Positions 52,264 to 61,322 of a DNA stretch of 64,000 bases are shown here, piece after piece (the first letter of the stretch is position 1; every line of letters starts with the position of its first letter). The position numbers and the translations under genes were made by a program. The stretch is from Streptomyces spiralis (GTDB lineage Bacteria > Actinomycetota > Actinomycetes > Streptomycetales > Streptomycetaceae): contig NZ_BNBC01000022.1 of NCBI RefSeq assembly GCF_014654675.1, forward strand, positions 32,016 to 96,015. Reading direction: 5' to 3'. Under the pieces are notes generated by a model, which worked only from the letters and a program-made list of their open reading frames with translations, did no database searches and was not told the origin of the DNA.

Positions 52264-53760
52264 GTGATCCGCACTCATCTCCGCGAGCCGCGCGTCCCGC
52301 GCGACCTGTACGCCGTCGCGGCCGCCGTCCTGCTCGTCACGGCAGCGGTCCTCGTCGGCCGCCCCATCCAGTCCGCCCACCACACACTGTTCGTCCACTG
52401 GCCCCCGCTGCTCGCCGATTGGGACCCCCACGTGGGACCGGGGACACCGGCCGCCGTGCTGGTGGCCGCGGCGGTGGTGATCTACGGGCCGACGCTCGCC
52501 CTGCGGCTGCCGTGGCGGGCGCTGCTCGCCGCCGCCTGGGGCACGGCCATGGCCTGGACCTGGTCACTCGCCCTCGTCGACGGCTGGCAGCGGGGCGTGG
52601 CCGGCCGGCTCACCACCCCCAACGAGTATCTGCGGGTCATCGGCCGCTTCCACGACATCCCGGCCACGCTCCACGACTTCACCCACCACATCGTGATCGG
52701 CCCCCCGTCCCCGTGGCCGGCGCATGTCTCCGGTCATCCGGCGGCAGCGACGCTGACGTTCGTGCTGCTCGACCGCGTCGGGCTGGGGGGCGGCGGCTGG
52801 GCCGGCGCCTGGTGCATCACCGTCGGCACCACGGCGTGCGTGGCGGTGCTGGTGGCGGTGCGGGTGCTGGCCGGGGAAGGCCTGGCGCGCCGGGCGGCGC
52901 CGTTCCTGGTGGCCGCGCCCGCCGCGGTGTGGGTGGGCGCGTCCGCCGACGGGTACTTCTCGGCCGTCGCCGCCTGGTTCGTCGCGCTGCTCGCCCTGGC
53001 GGTGCGGGGAGGTGCCCGCCCCGGGTGGAGGGCGGCCGCGGCCGTCGGGTCGGGGCTGCTGTTCGGCCTGACCTGCTATCTCTCCTACGGTCTGACGTTG
53101 TTCGCGCTCATCGGGGCGGGCGTGGTGCTGCTGGGGCGGGCACGGCCGCGTACCCTGCTGCGGGGGCTCCCGCTGTTCCTGGCCGGGCTGGCCGTCGTCC
53201 CCGCGCTGTTCACCGTGGCCGGATTCGACTGGTGGGAGGCGTACCGGCTGCTGGTCACCCGCTACTACCAGGGCGCGGGTGGCATCCGGCCGTACGGCTA
53301 CTGGGTGTGGGCCAACCTGGCGTGCACCGTGCTGATCACGGGCCTTGCGACGGCGGCCGGACTGGGCCGGGCGGGCGCCGTACTCGCCCGCCGTCGCGTC
53401 CGCGCCACCGACGGCGATATTGGCGGCGACGACAGTGGCAGGGACACCGACCGCACCGACCGCGACTGCGCCGATACCGCGGCCGGTTCCGTGACCGGCT
53501 CCAGGTCCGGCTCGCTGATCGACTCCGTGATCGGCGCCAGGGCCGAGGCCCGGCTCGCCGTGCTCGTGTTCTCCGCCCTGCTGGCGCTCCTCGTCGCCGA
53601 CGTCTCCGGCATGAGCAAGGCGGAGACCGAGCGCATCTGGCTGCCGTTCGCGATGTGGCTGCTTCCGGCCTGCGCCCTTCTGACCCGTCCCCGTGCGTGG
53701 CTCGCCGCCCAGACCGTCCTCGCGCTGCTGCTCAACCACCTGTTGCTGACGGGCTGGTGA
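52264..53760 (+). CDS. Multi-spanning membrane protein, GT-C-like
   Basis: A 498-residue protein from GTG with about 11-12 hydrophobic helices, and a first extracellular-type loop holding FVHWPPLLADWDPH and HHIVIGPPSPWPAHVSGHP. The layout recalls GT-C type polyprenol-sugar transferases of actinobacteria, but no clear catalytic motif was identified. Residues 385-425 form a disordered Asp/Arg/Ser cytoplasmic loop before the last helices. It stands next to a GT2/methyltransferase operon. Confidence 0.78.
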   Translation: MIRTHLREPRVPRDLYAVAAAVLLVTAAVLVGRPIQSAHHTLFVHWPPLLADWDPHVGPGTPAAVLVAAAVVIYGPTLALRLPWRALLAAAWGTAMAWTWSLALVDGWQRGVAGRLTTPNEYLRVIGRFHDIPATLHDFTHHIVIGPPSPWPAHVSGHPAAATLTFVLLDRVGLGGGGWAGAWCITVGTTACVAVLVAVRVLAGEGLARRAAPFLVAAPAAVWVGASADGYFSAVAAWFVALLALAVRGGARPGWRAAAAVGSGLLFGLTCYLSYGLTLFALIGAGVVLLGRARPRTLLRGLPLFLAGLAVVPALFTVAGFDWWEAYRLLVTRYYQGAGGIRPYGYWVWANLACTVLITGLATAAGLGRAGAVLARRRVRATDGDIGGDDSGRDTDRTDRDCADTAAGSVTGSRSGSLIDSVIGARAEARLAVLVFSALLALLVADVSGMSKAETERIWLPFAMWLLPACALLTRPRAWLAAQTVLALLLNHLLLTGW

Positions 53761-54009
53761 TCACCCCTCAGCAACAGATGTCGAAGAAGGTTACGAATAT
53801 GTATCGGACATTTCACGCCTCAACCTTCACGCCAGGCACACATGTTCGCTAGGTTGGCGCCCAGGCCGCACGATTGCCTCCGGCGAGTCCCGTCGGATCG
53901 TGCGACCTCCGCCGAGTCCGGTGCGCCTCCACGGCGGCCGGAGCCGAGCACCCGATCGACATCGTGGTGAGTCGGGCCACGTGCGGCCTACGGAAGGAGC
54001 ACGTCTTCC

Positions 54010-55398
54010 TTGGCGCCGGAACGCATCTCGCGCTCGGGAGGCATCGGCCTCCCCGGCCCGCGCGACTCCTCCCCGTCGACGGCCCGGAACGACGACGGGC
54101 CCAGCCGCGCCGAGGTCCAGCGGCGGGTCAGCAGCCTCTACGACCGGGCCGAGACCGCCACCGGCAACTACAACGCGACCCGCGCGATGAACCGGGGGCG
54201 GCGCACGCGGGTCTCTCCCGCGCCGCAGGACGCCTCCGAGCTGTCCGCGTCCGCGCTGGACGGCGTGGCCAGGCGCTGGTTCGACACGGCCCGCGCCCAG
54301 CTGGGTCCGTCCGTCCCGGCGGCCCTGCCGCCCGACCGCACGCCACGGCCACGACCGCGTCCGGTCGACTCCCCTACGGCGGAGGCCGGGAGCGGTCCGG
54401 GTGACGGCTCGGGCCGCCTGCCTGCCCTCGGCCCCGGCGCCCGGCCGGGCGCCCCCTCGCCCCTCCTGGAATTGACGGCGGGCCCGGCAACGCCCATGAC
54501 ACTCCGTCAACTTCCGGAGCTGACCACGGGACTGCCGACGCCGACCCCAGCCCCGGCCCCGGCCCCGGCCCCGGAGAGTGACGTACGGTCGTTGCCCGCC
54601 GCGCCGACCCCGGAGCCGTCGGCCGCGCCCGGCACCGGCCCCGAGGTGTCCCGTGCTCTGTCCGGCTCCGTCGCCCGGCCGCCGCAGCCGGCGCTGCGAC
54701 CCGCCAAGGACCGGCTCCGCGGGAAACTCTCCGACGCACGCGACCTGTTGTCCCGGCAGGCCGCAGCGCTCCAGAGCGCGCCGCCCGCCGTCGAAGCCCG
54801 GCCGGCCGAGGAGCCCTGGCCCACAACACCTCAGGACCCCTGGCCCGCCTCCGCCTCGGAGTTCGCACCCGCGGCGCCGGAGACGGGTCCGGCCCTCGCC
54901 GGCCCGTACACCTGGGCGGACGCCGGCGCGGACATCCGGCCGGACGCCGGAGTCGACCCGGCGTACGACTCGGGCAGCGACTCGGCGTACGACTCGGGCA
55001 GCGACTCGGCGTACGACTCGTCCGCCGGCTCGGCGTACGAGCGGAAGGCGGCCCGGGCGCTGACGTTCGCCCGCGCGCAGATCGGCAGACCGTGCGTCTG
55101 GGGCGCGACCGGGCCGGGCTCCTACGACTGCTCCAGCCTCACCCAGGCCGCCTGGCGGGTCGCCGGGGTGGCACTGCCGCGCACCGCCCAGCAGCAGGCC
55201 GCGTCCGGCACGGCGATCGACCTCGCCGAACTCCGGCCCGGCGACCTGGTCTTCTTCTACGGCGACGCCGTCCATGTGGGGCTGTACACGGGCAACGGCA
55301 CGATGGTCCACGCCCCCACCCCGGGGGCGTCGATCCGCGAGGAGTCGATCTTCTTCGCGGGCCCCCAGGCCATCCACGGCGCGAGACGGCCCGCCTGA
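54010..55398 (+). CDS. NlpC/P60 family peptidase
   Basis: A 462-residue protein starting at TTG, with AAGGAG ten bases upstream. A long Pro/Ala-rich linker (residues 100-330) carries PAPAPAPA runs and Ser-Ala-Tyr-Asp repeats. The C-terminal NlpC/P60 domain begins with RALTFARAQIGRPCVWGATG and holds the catalytic Cys in YDCSSLTQ and His in HVGLYTG. It should cleave peptidoglycan peptides. A signal peptide is not evident, and a helix near the N-terminus (VQRRVSSLYDRAETATGN) is coiled-coil-like. Confidence 0.9.
   Translation: MAPERISRSGGIGLPGPRDSSPSTARNDDGPSRAEVQRRVSSLYDRAETATGNYNATRAMNRGRRTRVSPAPQDASELSASALDGVARRWFDTARAQLGPSVPAALPPDRTPRPRPRPVDSPTAEAGSGPGDGSGRLPALGPGARPGAPSPLLELTAGPATPMTLRQLPELTTGLPTPTPAPAPAPAPESDVRSLPAAPTPEPSAAPGTGPEVSRALSGSVARPPQPALRPAKDRLRGKLSDARDLLSRQAAALQSAPPAVEARPAEEPWPTTPQDPWPASASEFAPAAPETGPALAGPYTWADAGADIRPDAGVDPAYDSGSDSAYDSGSDSAYDSSAGSAYERKAARALTFARAQIGRPCVWGATGPGSYDCSSLTQAAWRVAGVALPRTAQQQAASGTAIDLAELRPGDLVFFYGDAVHVGLYTGNGTMVHAPTPGASIREESIFFAGPQAIHGARRPA
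54956..55027. repeat. 24-bp tandem repeat in the NlpC/P60 gene
   Basis: Two and a half units of GCGTACGACTCGGGCAGCGA type coding the Ala-Tyr-Asp-Ser-Gly-Ser-Asp-Ser repeat. Confidence 0.75.
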
Positions 55399-55435
55399 GG
55401 AGCCGGTCCTCGAGCCGCGCCCGCGCCCGCGGTGG

Positions 55436-56266
55436 TCACCGGCTCTTGCGCCCGACCCCCGCGTACACCCAGTACTGCGACGGGTTCTCGGGGACGTCCT
55501 CCTGCCGGTCGGGGCGCCACAGCGGGACATGCACCAGGCCGGGTTCGACCAGGTCGAAGCCGTCGAAGAGGGATGCGATCTCGTCGTGGGAGCGGGCGGT
55601 GACCGGGGAGGTGGCCCGGTCCCGGTAGAGCTGCCCCACGGCGGCGGCCGTGTCCGGGCGGTCCTCGTCCGTGGCGTGGGTCAGGGCCAGCCAGCTGCCC
55701 TCCGGCAGCGCGTCCCGGAAGGCCGCCACGATCCCCGCCGGGGCCTCCTCCCGCGTGATGAAGTGCAGAATCGTGATCATCAGGACGGCTACCGGCTGCT
55801 CGAAGTCGATCAGTTTCCGTACGCCGGGCGAGGACAGGACGTCGGCTGGGCGCCGGATGTCGGCGGACACGATCGTCGCGTCCGCGTTGTCGGCGAGCAG
55901 CGCCTCGCTGTGCGCGACGGCCACCGGGTCGTTGTCGACGTACACCACCCTCGCGCCGGGCGCGCCGGCCTGGGCGACCTCGTGGACGTTGCCCTGGGTG
56001 GGGATGCCGGAGCCGAGGTCGATGAACTGGCGCACGCCCGCGTCGACCAGGAAACGCACCGCACGGCCCAGGAAGGCGCGGTTGGCGCGGGCCAGGGTGC
56101 GCACCTGCGGGTCGATCGCCGTGAAGGCCGCCACCGCCTCCCGGTCGATGGCGAAGTTGTGCTCGCCACCCAGCATGGCGTCGTACATCCGGGCCACGCT
56201 GGCCTTGCCCGGATCCACGTCCCGCGGCAGCACGTCCTCGTCCCGCATCGCCAACCAACTCCCCAT
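55436..56266 (-). CDS. SAM-dependent methyltransferase (Methyltransf_19/DUF574)
   Basis: A 276-residue protein. Start ATG at 56266 (MGSWLAMRDED). An in-frame ATG at 56248 has GGGGAG ten bases upstream. The family signature DPGKASVARMYDAMLGGEHN is present at the N-terminus. FIDLGSGIPTQGNVHEVAQ binds SAM, and a YVDNDPVAV motif follows. This family is greatly expanded in Streptomyces with unknown substrates. Its start overlaps a divergent phosphatase frame, so one of the two starts is probably wrong. Confidence 0.88.
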   Translation of the reverse strand: MGSWLAMRDEDVLPRDVDPGKASVARMYDAMLGGEHNFAIDREAVAAFTAIDPQVRTLARANRAFLGRAVRFLVDAGVRQFIDLGSGIPTQGNVHEVAQAGAPGARVVYVDNDPVAVAHSEALLADNADATIVSADIRRPADVLSSPGVRKLIDFEQPVAVLMITILHFITREEAPAGIVAAFRDALPEGSWLALTHATDEDRPDTAAAVGQLYRDRATSPVTARSHDEIASLFDGFDLVEPGLVHVPLWRPDRQEDVPENPSQYWVYAGVGRKSR

Positions 56267-57734
56267 GTTCTCCACCGAACTTGACCAGGGATCATATAGT
56301 TGCCCACGGCACTCTCCACCGCTACCGGCCCCACCCGGAAGGCAAACGACCCTGCGTAACACCGAACGCAGTGAACCCACGGAACCCGACGGCACTCCCC
56401 TCGTCGCGCCGCCGCGTCGCCGCGGCCACCACCGCGGGTACTTCTCGCCCGCCGCCGACGCCATCGGCAGCGAGCTCGACCTGGGGCTGACGGGCCGTCA
56501 TGTCGTGCACGCCCTCGCACCGGGGTTCTGCGACGCGGCCTCGGTGTACCTGCTGCAACGCTGGCTGCTGGAGGAGCAGCCGCACAGGACGGCCGATCCG
56601 CCGCAGATCGAGGCCCGCCGGCTCGCCCTGCGCGTGGGGTCCGACGCCTCGGAGGAGTGGGAGCATCTGCTGCCGGCCGGCGAGGTCCTGGTCTTCCCCC
56701 GCGAGACGCCGTACGCGCGGGCCGTCGCCGGCGGGCAGTCGCAGCTGCTCGACGGTGTGGACGGGCACACCCTCGAACGGCTGCGCAAGACCGGTCCCGG
56801 CGACGCGGGGATGGAGTCCCTGCTGAACTGCGTGTCCTTCCTCATCGTCCCGCTCCGGCTGCGCGGCACGGCCGTCGGTTTCATCGCCTGCACCCGCGGC
56901 CCGGACCGGGAGCCCTTCGCGCGCGGCGACGCCGTCGCCGTCGAGTCGCTCGGCGCCCGGGCCTGTGTGGCGCTCGACAACGCCCGGCGCTACGAACGGG
57001 AGCGCCGCACGGCGCTGGCCATCCGCCGCAGCCTGCTGCCCGACACCGGTCAGGCCTTCGCGGGCTGCCGGGTCGCCCACGGCTACCGGCCCGCCGGGCA
57101 GGACAACGTCATCGGCGGTGACTGGTACGACGTGCTGCCCCGGGCCGGCCACAGGCTCGGCATGGTCGTCGGCGACGCCATGGGCCACGGGCCGGAGTCC
57201 GCCGTCGCCATGATCCAGCTGCGCACCGCCGTCCGTACCCTGGCGGCGCTGGACATCGGCCCGACGGAGCTGATGCACCGGCTGGACGCGGTGGCCGGCG
57301 CCACGCCCGGCGCCTCCTTCGCCACCTGCATGTACGCGGAGTGGGACGCGGATCTGCGCACCTGCACCTTCGTCGGGGCGGGCCACCCGCCACCACTGGT
57401 CCGCGGGCCCGGCGGCCCGGCGGCGCGGGTCGAGCTCACCACCGCGGGCCTGCCTCTCGGACTGGGCACGGACCGCTACGAGCCGACGGTGCTGCACCTG
57501 TCCGAACCGGCCCTCGTGCTGCTCTACAGCGACGGGCTGGTGGAGTCCCGTACCAGTGACATCGACGAGGGCATCTCCCGTCTCGCCCGGACCCTCGACG
57601 CCGGCGCCGCCACCGTGCCGGACCTCGCGCACCCGGACGCCCTGCCGTCCCTGTGCGGGCGGCTGTTGACGGAGTCCGGGGCCGACGGCGGCGACGACCG
57701 GACGCTGCTGCTGGCCGAGCTGACTCCTGGGTGA
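56265..57734 (+). CDS. GAF-PP2C (SpoIIE-type) protein phosphatase
   Basis: Up to 489 residues. The GAF-like domain starts near YFSPAADAIGSELDL. The PP2C domain has GGDWYDVLP, VVGDAMGHGPESAVA and LVLLYSDGLVESR, which hold the metal-binding Asp residues. It dephosphorylates a serine-phosphorylated partner, often an anti-sigma-factor antagonist. The only ATG before the GAF domain is at 56265, opposite the methyltransferase ATG. A CTG near 56,355 with GGAAGG upstream is a possible alternative. Start uncertain. Confidence 0.85.
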   Translation: MFSTELDQGSYSCPRHSPPLPAPPGRQTTLRNTERSEPTEPDGTPLVAPPRRRGHHRGYFSPAADAIGSELDLGLTGRHVVHALAPGFCDAASVYLLQRWLLEEQPHRTADPPQIEARRLALRVGSDASEEWEHLLPAGEVLVFPRETPYARAVAGGQSQLLDGVDGHTLERLRKTGPGDAGMESLLNCVSFLIVPLRLRGTAVGFIACTRGPDREPFARGDAVAVESLGARACVALDNARRYERERRTALAIRRSLLPDTGQAFAGCRVAHGYRPAGQDNVIGGDWYDVLPRAGHRLGMVVGDAMGHGPESAVAMIQLRTAVRTLAALDIGPTELMHRLDAVAGATPGASFATCMYAEWDADLRTCTFVGAGHPPPLVRGPGGPAARVELTTAGLPLGLGTDRYEPTVLHLSEPALVLLYSDGLVESRTSDIDEGISRLARTLDAGAATVPDLAHPDALPSLCGRLLTESGADGGDDRTLLLAELTPG

Positions 57735-57861
57735 ACGAGGCGGCCCGCCGGGCTGCTTGTCGCATGAGCGGACGCGTCCGTTCGAGCGGTCTCCTCACCT
57801 GATGCGGTGAGGGAGCGGGCCACGGCGCGTACGGACGGGGGGCGACCGGCGTTGCTTCGGC

Positions 57862-58197
57862 ATGGACAGCACTTCTCGGGCCGTGCCGCCCTCCCTCGGC
57901 CACCCGCCGGCGGACCGGCCCTACGCGGAACTGACCGGCGGCCCCCATCCCTCCGGAGTGCGCTGGGCGTCGTTCGCGGAGGCCGGCTCGCCTCCGCCCT
58001 GCGCCCCGGCGGGGCGCGAGCCCGGCAAGCCGCTGCTTCGCCCCTGGGGCACCGGAGCGGGCGGACTCCTCCCGGACAGGGGCAAGGGAGCGGGCGCGGG
58101 GGCAGGTGCGGGGTCGGCGGCGCGAGCGGCGGAGGCGGCGGCGATGCCCGGGACGGTCCCCGCGGTGCCGGTGCCGCGCGGGATCCTGGTCCTGTGA
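57862..58197 (+). CDS. Small hypothetical protein, 111 aa
   Basis: ATG without a good ribosome site, but codon third positions are nearly all G or C, and the stop overlaps the next start by 4 bp (GTGA), which favours a real coupled pair. The product is Pro/Gly/Ala-rich, with an AGAGAGAGSAARAAEAAA stretch. No domain recognised. Confidence 0.5.
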   Translation: MDSTSRAVPPSLGHPPADRPYAELTGGPHPSGVRWASFAEAGSPPPCAPAGREPGKPLLRPWGTGAGGLLPDRGKGAGAGAGAGSAARAAEAAAMPGTVPAVPVPRGILVL

Positions 58198-58520
58198 GGC
58201 CGGCCGACGTGACGGCGGTGCCACCACGGCGCCCGCGTACGTCGGCGTGGCCGCGTACGTCGCCGTGGCCGCGTACGTCGCCGTGGCCGCGTCCTGTCAC
58301 CGAGCGCGGCAGGGAGGCATGGGAGGACGGAGACTGCCCCTGGTGCCGCGCGCTGCTCGGCCCGGGACTCGCCCTCGCCGAACCGGGCATCGGGCACGGG
58401 AGCGGCCGTTCCCGGTCGCGGCGGGCGGACCTGCCGGCCTGGGTGCACCGCGCCCGCCTGGTCATGGTGCCGATGGCGGCGCTCACGGTGGTGGCCGCGG
58501 TCCTGGTGGCGCTGGCCTGA
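58194..58520 (+). CDS. Small protein with a CPWC motif and C-terminal helix, 108 aa
   Basis: GTG start coupled by GTGA to the preceding frame. Three tandem copies of a TSxWPR unit lie near the N-terminus. DGDCPWCRALLG follows (a Cys pair as in a metal or redox site), and a C-terminal transmembrane helix VMVPMAALTVVAAVLVALA closes the protein, suggesting a tail-anchored protein. No family known to me. Confidence 0.6.
   Translation: MRPADVTAVPPRRPRTSAWPRTSPWPRTSPWPRPVTERGREAWEDGDCPWCRALLGPGLALAEPGIGHGSGRSRSRRADLPAWVHRARLVMVPMAALTVVAAVLVALA
58230..58285. repeat. 18-bp tandem repeat
   Basis: Three copies of GCGTACGTCGCCGTGGCC (the first with one difference) coding the Pro-Arg-Thr-Ser-Pro/Ala-Trp units of the small protein. 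Confidence 0.85.
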
Positions 58521-58610
58521 CCCGCCCCGGACCGGCCTGCCGACGCGGTCACCGTGCACGCCCTGCACGCCAGGCCCGGCGCGCGGCTCCTCGGTCGCCC
58601 GGGGTCCGTC

Positions 58611-59630
58611 TCAGTCGCGGAAGCCGATGTGCACGTGGTCGTGGTGCGTGGCGTCGCTGAAGAACTGGTCGGGCGTGGTGCCGCCGGAGAGCTGGACCAG
58701 GCCGCCGACGTCGTAGGAGCCGGCCGCGGCCGCGCCGTGCATGAAGCGCTCGAGGGAGCGGGGCGTGCGCGGGTCGACGACCGCGTGCCCGTCGATCTGC
58801 CGGACGTCGAAGGCGCGCCCGCGCGGGTGGTCGCTGGGCCTGCTGGTACCGAAGACGTCCAGCGGATGCCCGGAGCGGACCACGCTCACGTACATCCGGT
58901 ACGTCCCCGCCGGGCGCCGCATCGCGGTCAGGACGCTGTCGTGGACCTGGCCGCTCCGCACGTCCGCCTGGGCCGCGGGCGGCAGCACGATCCGGGAGTC
59001 GGCCAGCACCTCGCGGACCCCGGCCCGCGGAGCCGCCGAGGGAGCACCGGGGCGGGCGGGGTGCAGGGCGGTGACCGTCCATCCGCTCACGGTCCGCGCC
59101 AGCCGTACGTCCACGGTCGTGCCGCCCGCCCGGACCGTGGCGCCGTGCCGGGTCCATTGCCGGCACACCACGAGCACGCTGGCCGAGTCGGCGAGGATCC
59201 CGCCGTACTGGGCGTCGATCACCTGCAGCACCGCCTCGTCGGCGGAGGGCAGCAGCGGGCCCGCCTGTGCGACGAGGGCGGTGGGCAGGTGCAGGGCGGC
59301 GACCTCGGCCCTGGCCGCGGCGGGGCCGCCCTTGCCGGTGTGCCAGGCGCCGATCGCCTCGACGAGTTCGACGGCTCGCCGTTTCACCTCGGGGTGGATC
59401 TCGGTGGGGCCGGGGCGCCACGGCGTGGTGCGGGGCAGCGCGGCGGGCACGCTCGACGACGACCCGGCCGGGGACGGGATTGATCCGGTCGGGGCGGGGG
59501 TGGCGGTCCCGGCGCGTCCGGCGGTGGTACGGCCGGTGCAGCCCGCGACGCCGAGCAGCGCTCCCGCCGTGGCCGGCAGCACGGCGCGGCGCTCGACGGG
59601 CCGCGCCCCGGCGTCCGGCCGACGGGTCAT
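58611..59630 (-). CDS. Lipoprotein with M15/hedgehog-like peptidase fold
   Basis: A 339-residue protein. GAGGA directly precedes the ATG. The N-terminus is a lipoprotein signal with lipobox GVAGC. A Pro/Ser linker follows, then an NTF2/strand-rich middle. The C-terminal SDHPRGRAFDV and HDHVHIGF are the zinc-ligand motifs of D-Ala-D-Ala carboxypeptidase-like (M15/VanY-type) domains. It is probably a cell-surface peptidase, or a binding protein if the active site is incomplete. Confidence 0.85.
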   Translation of the reverse strand: MTRRPDAGARPVERRAVLPATAGALLGVAGCTGRTTAGRAGTATPAPTGSIPSPAGSSSSVPAALPRTTPWRPGPTEIHPEVKRRAVELVEAIGAWHTGKGGPAAARAEVAALHLPTALVAQAGPLLPSADEAVLQVIDAQYGGILADSASVLVVCRQWTRHGATVRAGGTTVDVRLARTVSGWTVTALHPARPGAPSAAPRAGVREVLADSRIVLPPAAQADVRSGQVHDSVLTAMRRPAGTYRMYVSVVRSGHPLDVFGTSRPSDHPRGRAFDVRQIDGHAVVDPRTPRSLERFMHGAAAAGSYDVGGLVQLSGGTTPDQFFSDATHHDHVHIGFRD

Positions 59631-59798
59631 TTCCTCAGTGTCCGTCGGGCGCACGCCGACCGCCCGCCCGCGCCCGTCTCCCGCGCCCGGCAGGGGGATT
59701 CGGTGGCCGGTTCCGGTGGTGCCAGGTGGGTACGGGGTTGTTATGACGCCTGTCATGACGCATGCTGCTCCGGAGCCGACGAACGGAGATGATCCGGC

Positions 59799-60710
59799 AT
59801 GACCGACGTCCTGGCACGGGCGCTGTGGGAGCGCTACGAACCGGTCCACGGCCTTGTGTACTTCGCGCCCGAGGCCCGTCGGGCGGCGGACGCGCTGGGG
59901 CTGCGCGGCTTCTGGATGGGGTACTTCGCGCTGCGCGCCGCCCCCCTCGGCGTCGTGCCCGCTCCCGTCGTCACGAGCTCCTTCTACGTCTTCCACCCGG
60001 ACCGCGTGGCGCGGGCCCTGCCGGACGCCTGGCGGTACACGGCCCCGGCCGACGCCCTCGCGGCCCGGCAGGAGGCGGTGGACGCCGCCCTGACCCGCCT
60101 GCTCGGCCGGGACGCCGTCACCGGTCCGCAGCTGACCGAGGCGGCGGACCTGGCATGGCGGGCGGCCGCGGCGGCCGACACCGCGGGACGGGTGCTCGGC
60201 GCCGCCAACCAGGCGCTCGCCCGGCCCGCGCTGCCGCACGTCCGGCTCTGGCAGGCCCTGACGACCCTGCGCGAACACCGGGGCGACGGACATGTGGCCG
60301 TGCTGGTCGCCCATGGCCTCGGCCCCGTGGCCGCGATGGTGCTGAAGTGCGCCGCCGGCGAGTCCGACGCGACGCTGCTGCGGGAGACCCGCAAGTGGGA
60401 CCTGACGGCCTGGCGGGCGGCCGAGGACGATCTGCGCGAACGCGGCTTGCTCGCCGGGGACGGCACGCTGACCGCCGCCGGAGCCGCCGTCCACACCGAG
60501 GTGGAGGCACGGACGGACGCGGCCGCCCGGCAGCCGTGGAGCGCCCTGGGCACCGACGGCGGCGCGCGCCTGGCCGATCTCCTCGAACCGCTGGCCAAGA
60601 CGGTGCTGCACACCGGCCTGATCCCGGCCGGGAACCCGGTGGGCCTCACCGGCGCCCTGTGGAACGCCTCACCCGCCGCCACCGGGGCCACCGGCACCGG
60701 CAGCGGGTGA
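59799..60710 (+). CDS. SCO6745-type protein
   Basis: A 303-residue protein. The ATG follows GGAG. The N-terminal line YEPVHGLVYFAPEARRAADA and GFWMGYFALRAAPLG are the signature of the actinobacterial SCO6745 family. The C-terminal half is helical, with a winged-helix appearance (WDLTAWRAAEDDLRERGLLA). No catalytic residues are obvious. It is usually considered a protein of unknown function with an HTH-like tail. Confidence 0.88.
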   Translation: MTDVLARALWERYEPVHGLVYFAPEARRAADALGLRGFWMGYFALRAAPLGVVPAPVVTSSFYVFHPDRVARALPDAWRYTAPADALAARQEAVDAALTRLLGRDAVTGPQLTEAADLAWRAAAAADTAGRVLGAANQALARPALPHVRLWQALTTLREHRGDGHVAVLVAHGLGPVAAMVLKCAAGESDATLLRETRKWDLTAWRAAEDDLRERGLLAGDGTLTAAGAAVHTEVEARTDAAARQPWSALGTDGGARLADLLEPLAKTVLHTGLIPAGNPVGLTGALWNASPAATGATGTGSG

Positions 60711-60758
60711 ACCCGCCCCCGGCCGGCGGCAGTCGACGTCGGTCGGCCTCGACCGGCG

Positions 60759-61322
60759 TCAGTCCGTCTTCCCGCGGCCGGACAGCGCGTCCCTGATCCG
60801 GTCGACCATGCCGGCGCCGGGAGCCAGGAGCTTGTTCGCGGGCGGTGTGTCCGGGGCCGTGGGGTGCGGCCTCGTCGGGGCCGTCTTCTTGGCGGTGCGC
60901 ACCTTCTCGCCGAGCTGCTCCAGGTCCTCGGGGGTCGCGGCCTGACGCAGCTGGGGGAAGAGGTTCTGTTCCTCGTCCGTCAGGTGTTCCCGGATCTCCC
61001 GCATCAGGCGGCCCATGAGCTCGTCGAACCGCGCCTCGTCGGGGCGGCAGCCCTCCAGGTCCTTCATCGTCCGCTCGGCCTCCGCGTGGTCCTGGATCTC
61101 CCGGTCGGCGATCGCGTCGCCGTCCGGCACCCACCGGCGGACCGCCGGGTACAGGTACATCTCCTCGGCCACGGAGTGCCGGACCAGTTCGATCGTGGCC
61201 TGGTCCGCCAGGTTCTTGCGCCGCTTGTCGCCGGCCGGGAGGGCCTCGATCTGGGCGAAGATCTCCTCGACCTCGCGGTGGTCGGTGGTCAGTTCGTTGA
61301 TGACGTCTCCGCCGTGTCCCAT
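60759..61322 (-). CDS. Hemerythrin domain protein from an internal start
   Basis: A 187-residue protein from ATG at 61322, preceded by AAGGAG at 7 nt, so it may be translated on its own. The His/Glu diiron ligands lie in TDHREVEEIF, VRHSVAEEMYLYP, QDHAEAER and REHLTDEEQNLFPQL. Hemerythrins of this kind store or sense oxygen or scavenge peroxide. It shares its frame with the upstream P450. Confidence 0.8.
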   Translation of the reverse strand: MGHGGDVINELTTDHREVEEIFAQIEALPAGDKRRKNLADQATIELVRHSVAEEMYLYPAVRRWVPDGDAIADREIQDHAEAERTMKDLEGCRPDEARFDELMGRLMREIREHLTDEEQNLFPQLRQAATPEDLEQLGEKVRTAKKTAPTRPHPTAPDTPPANKLLAPGAGMVDRIRDALSGRGKTD

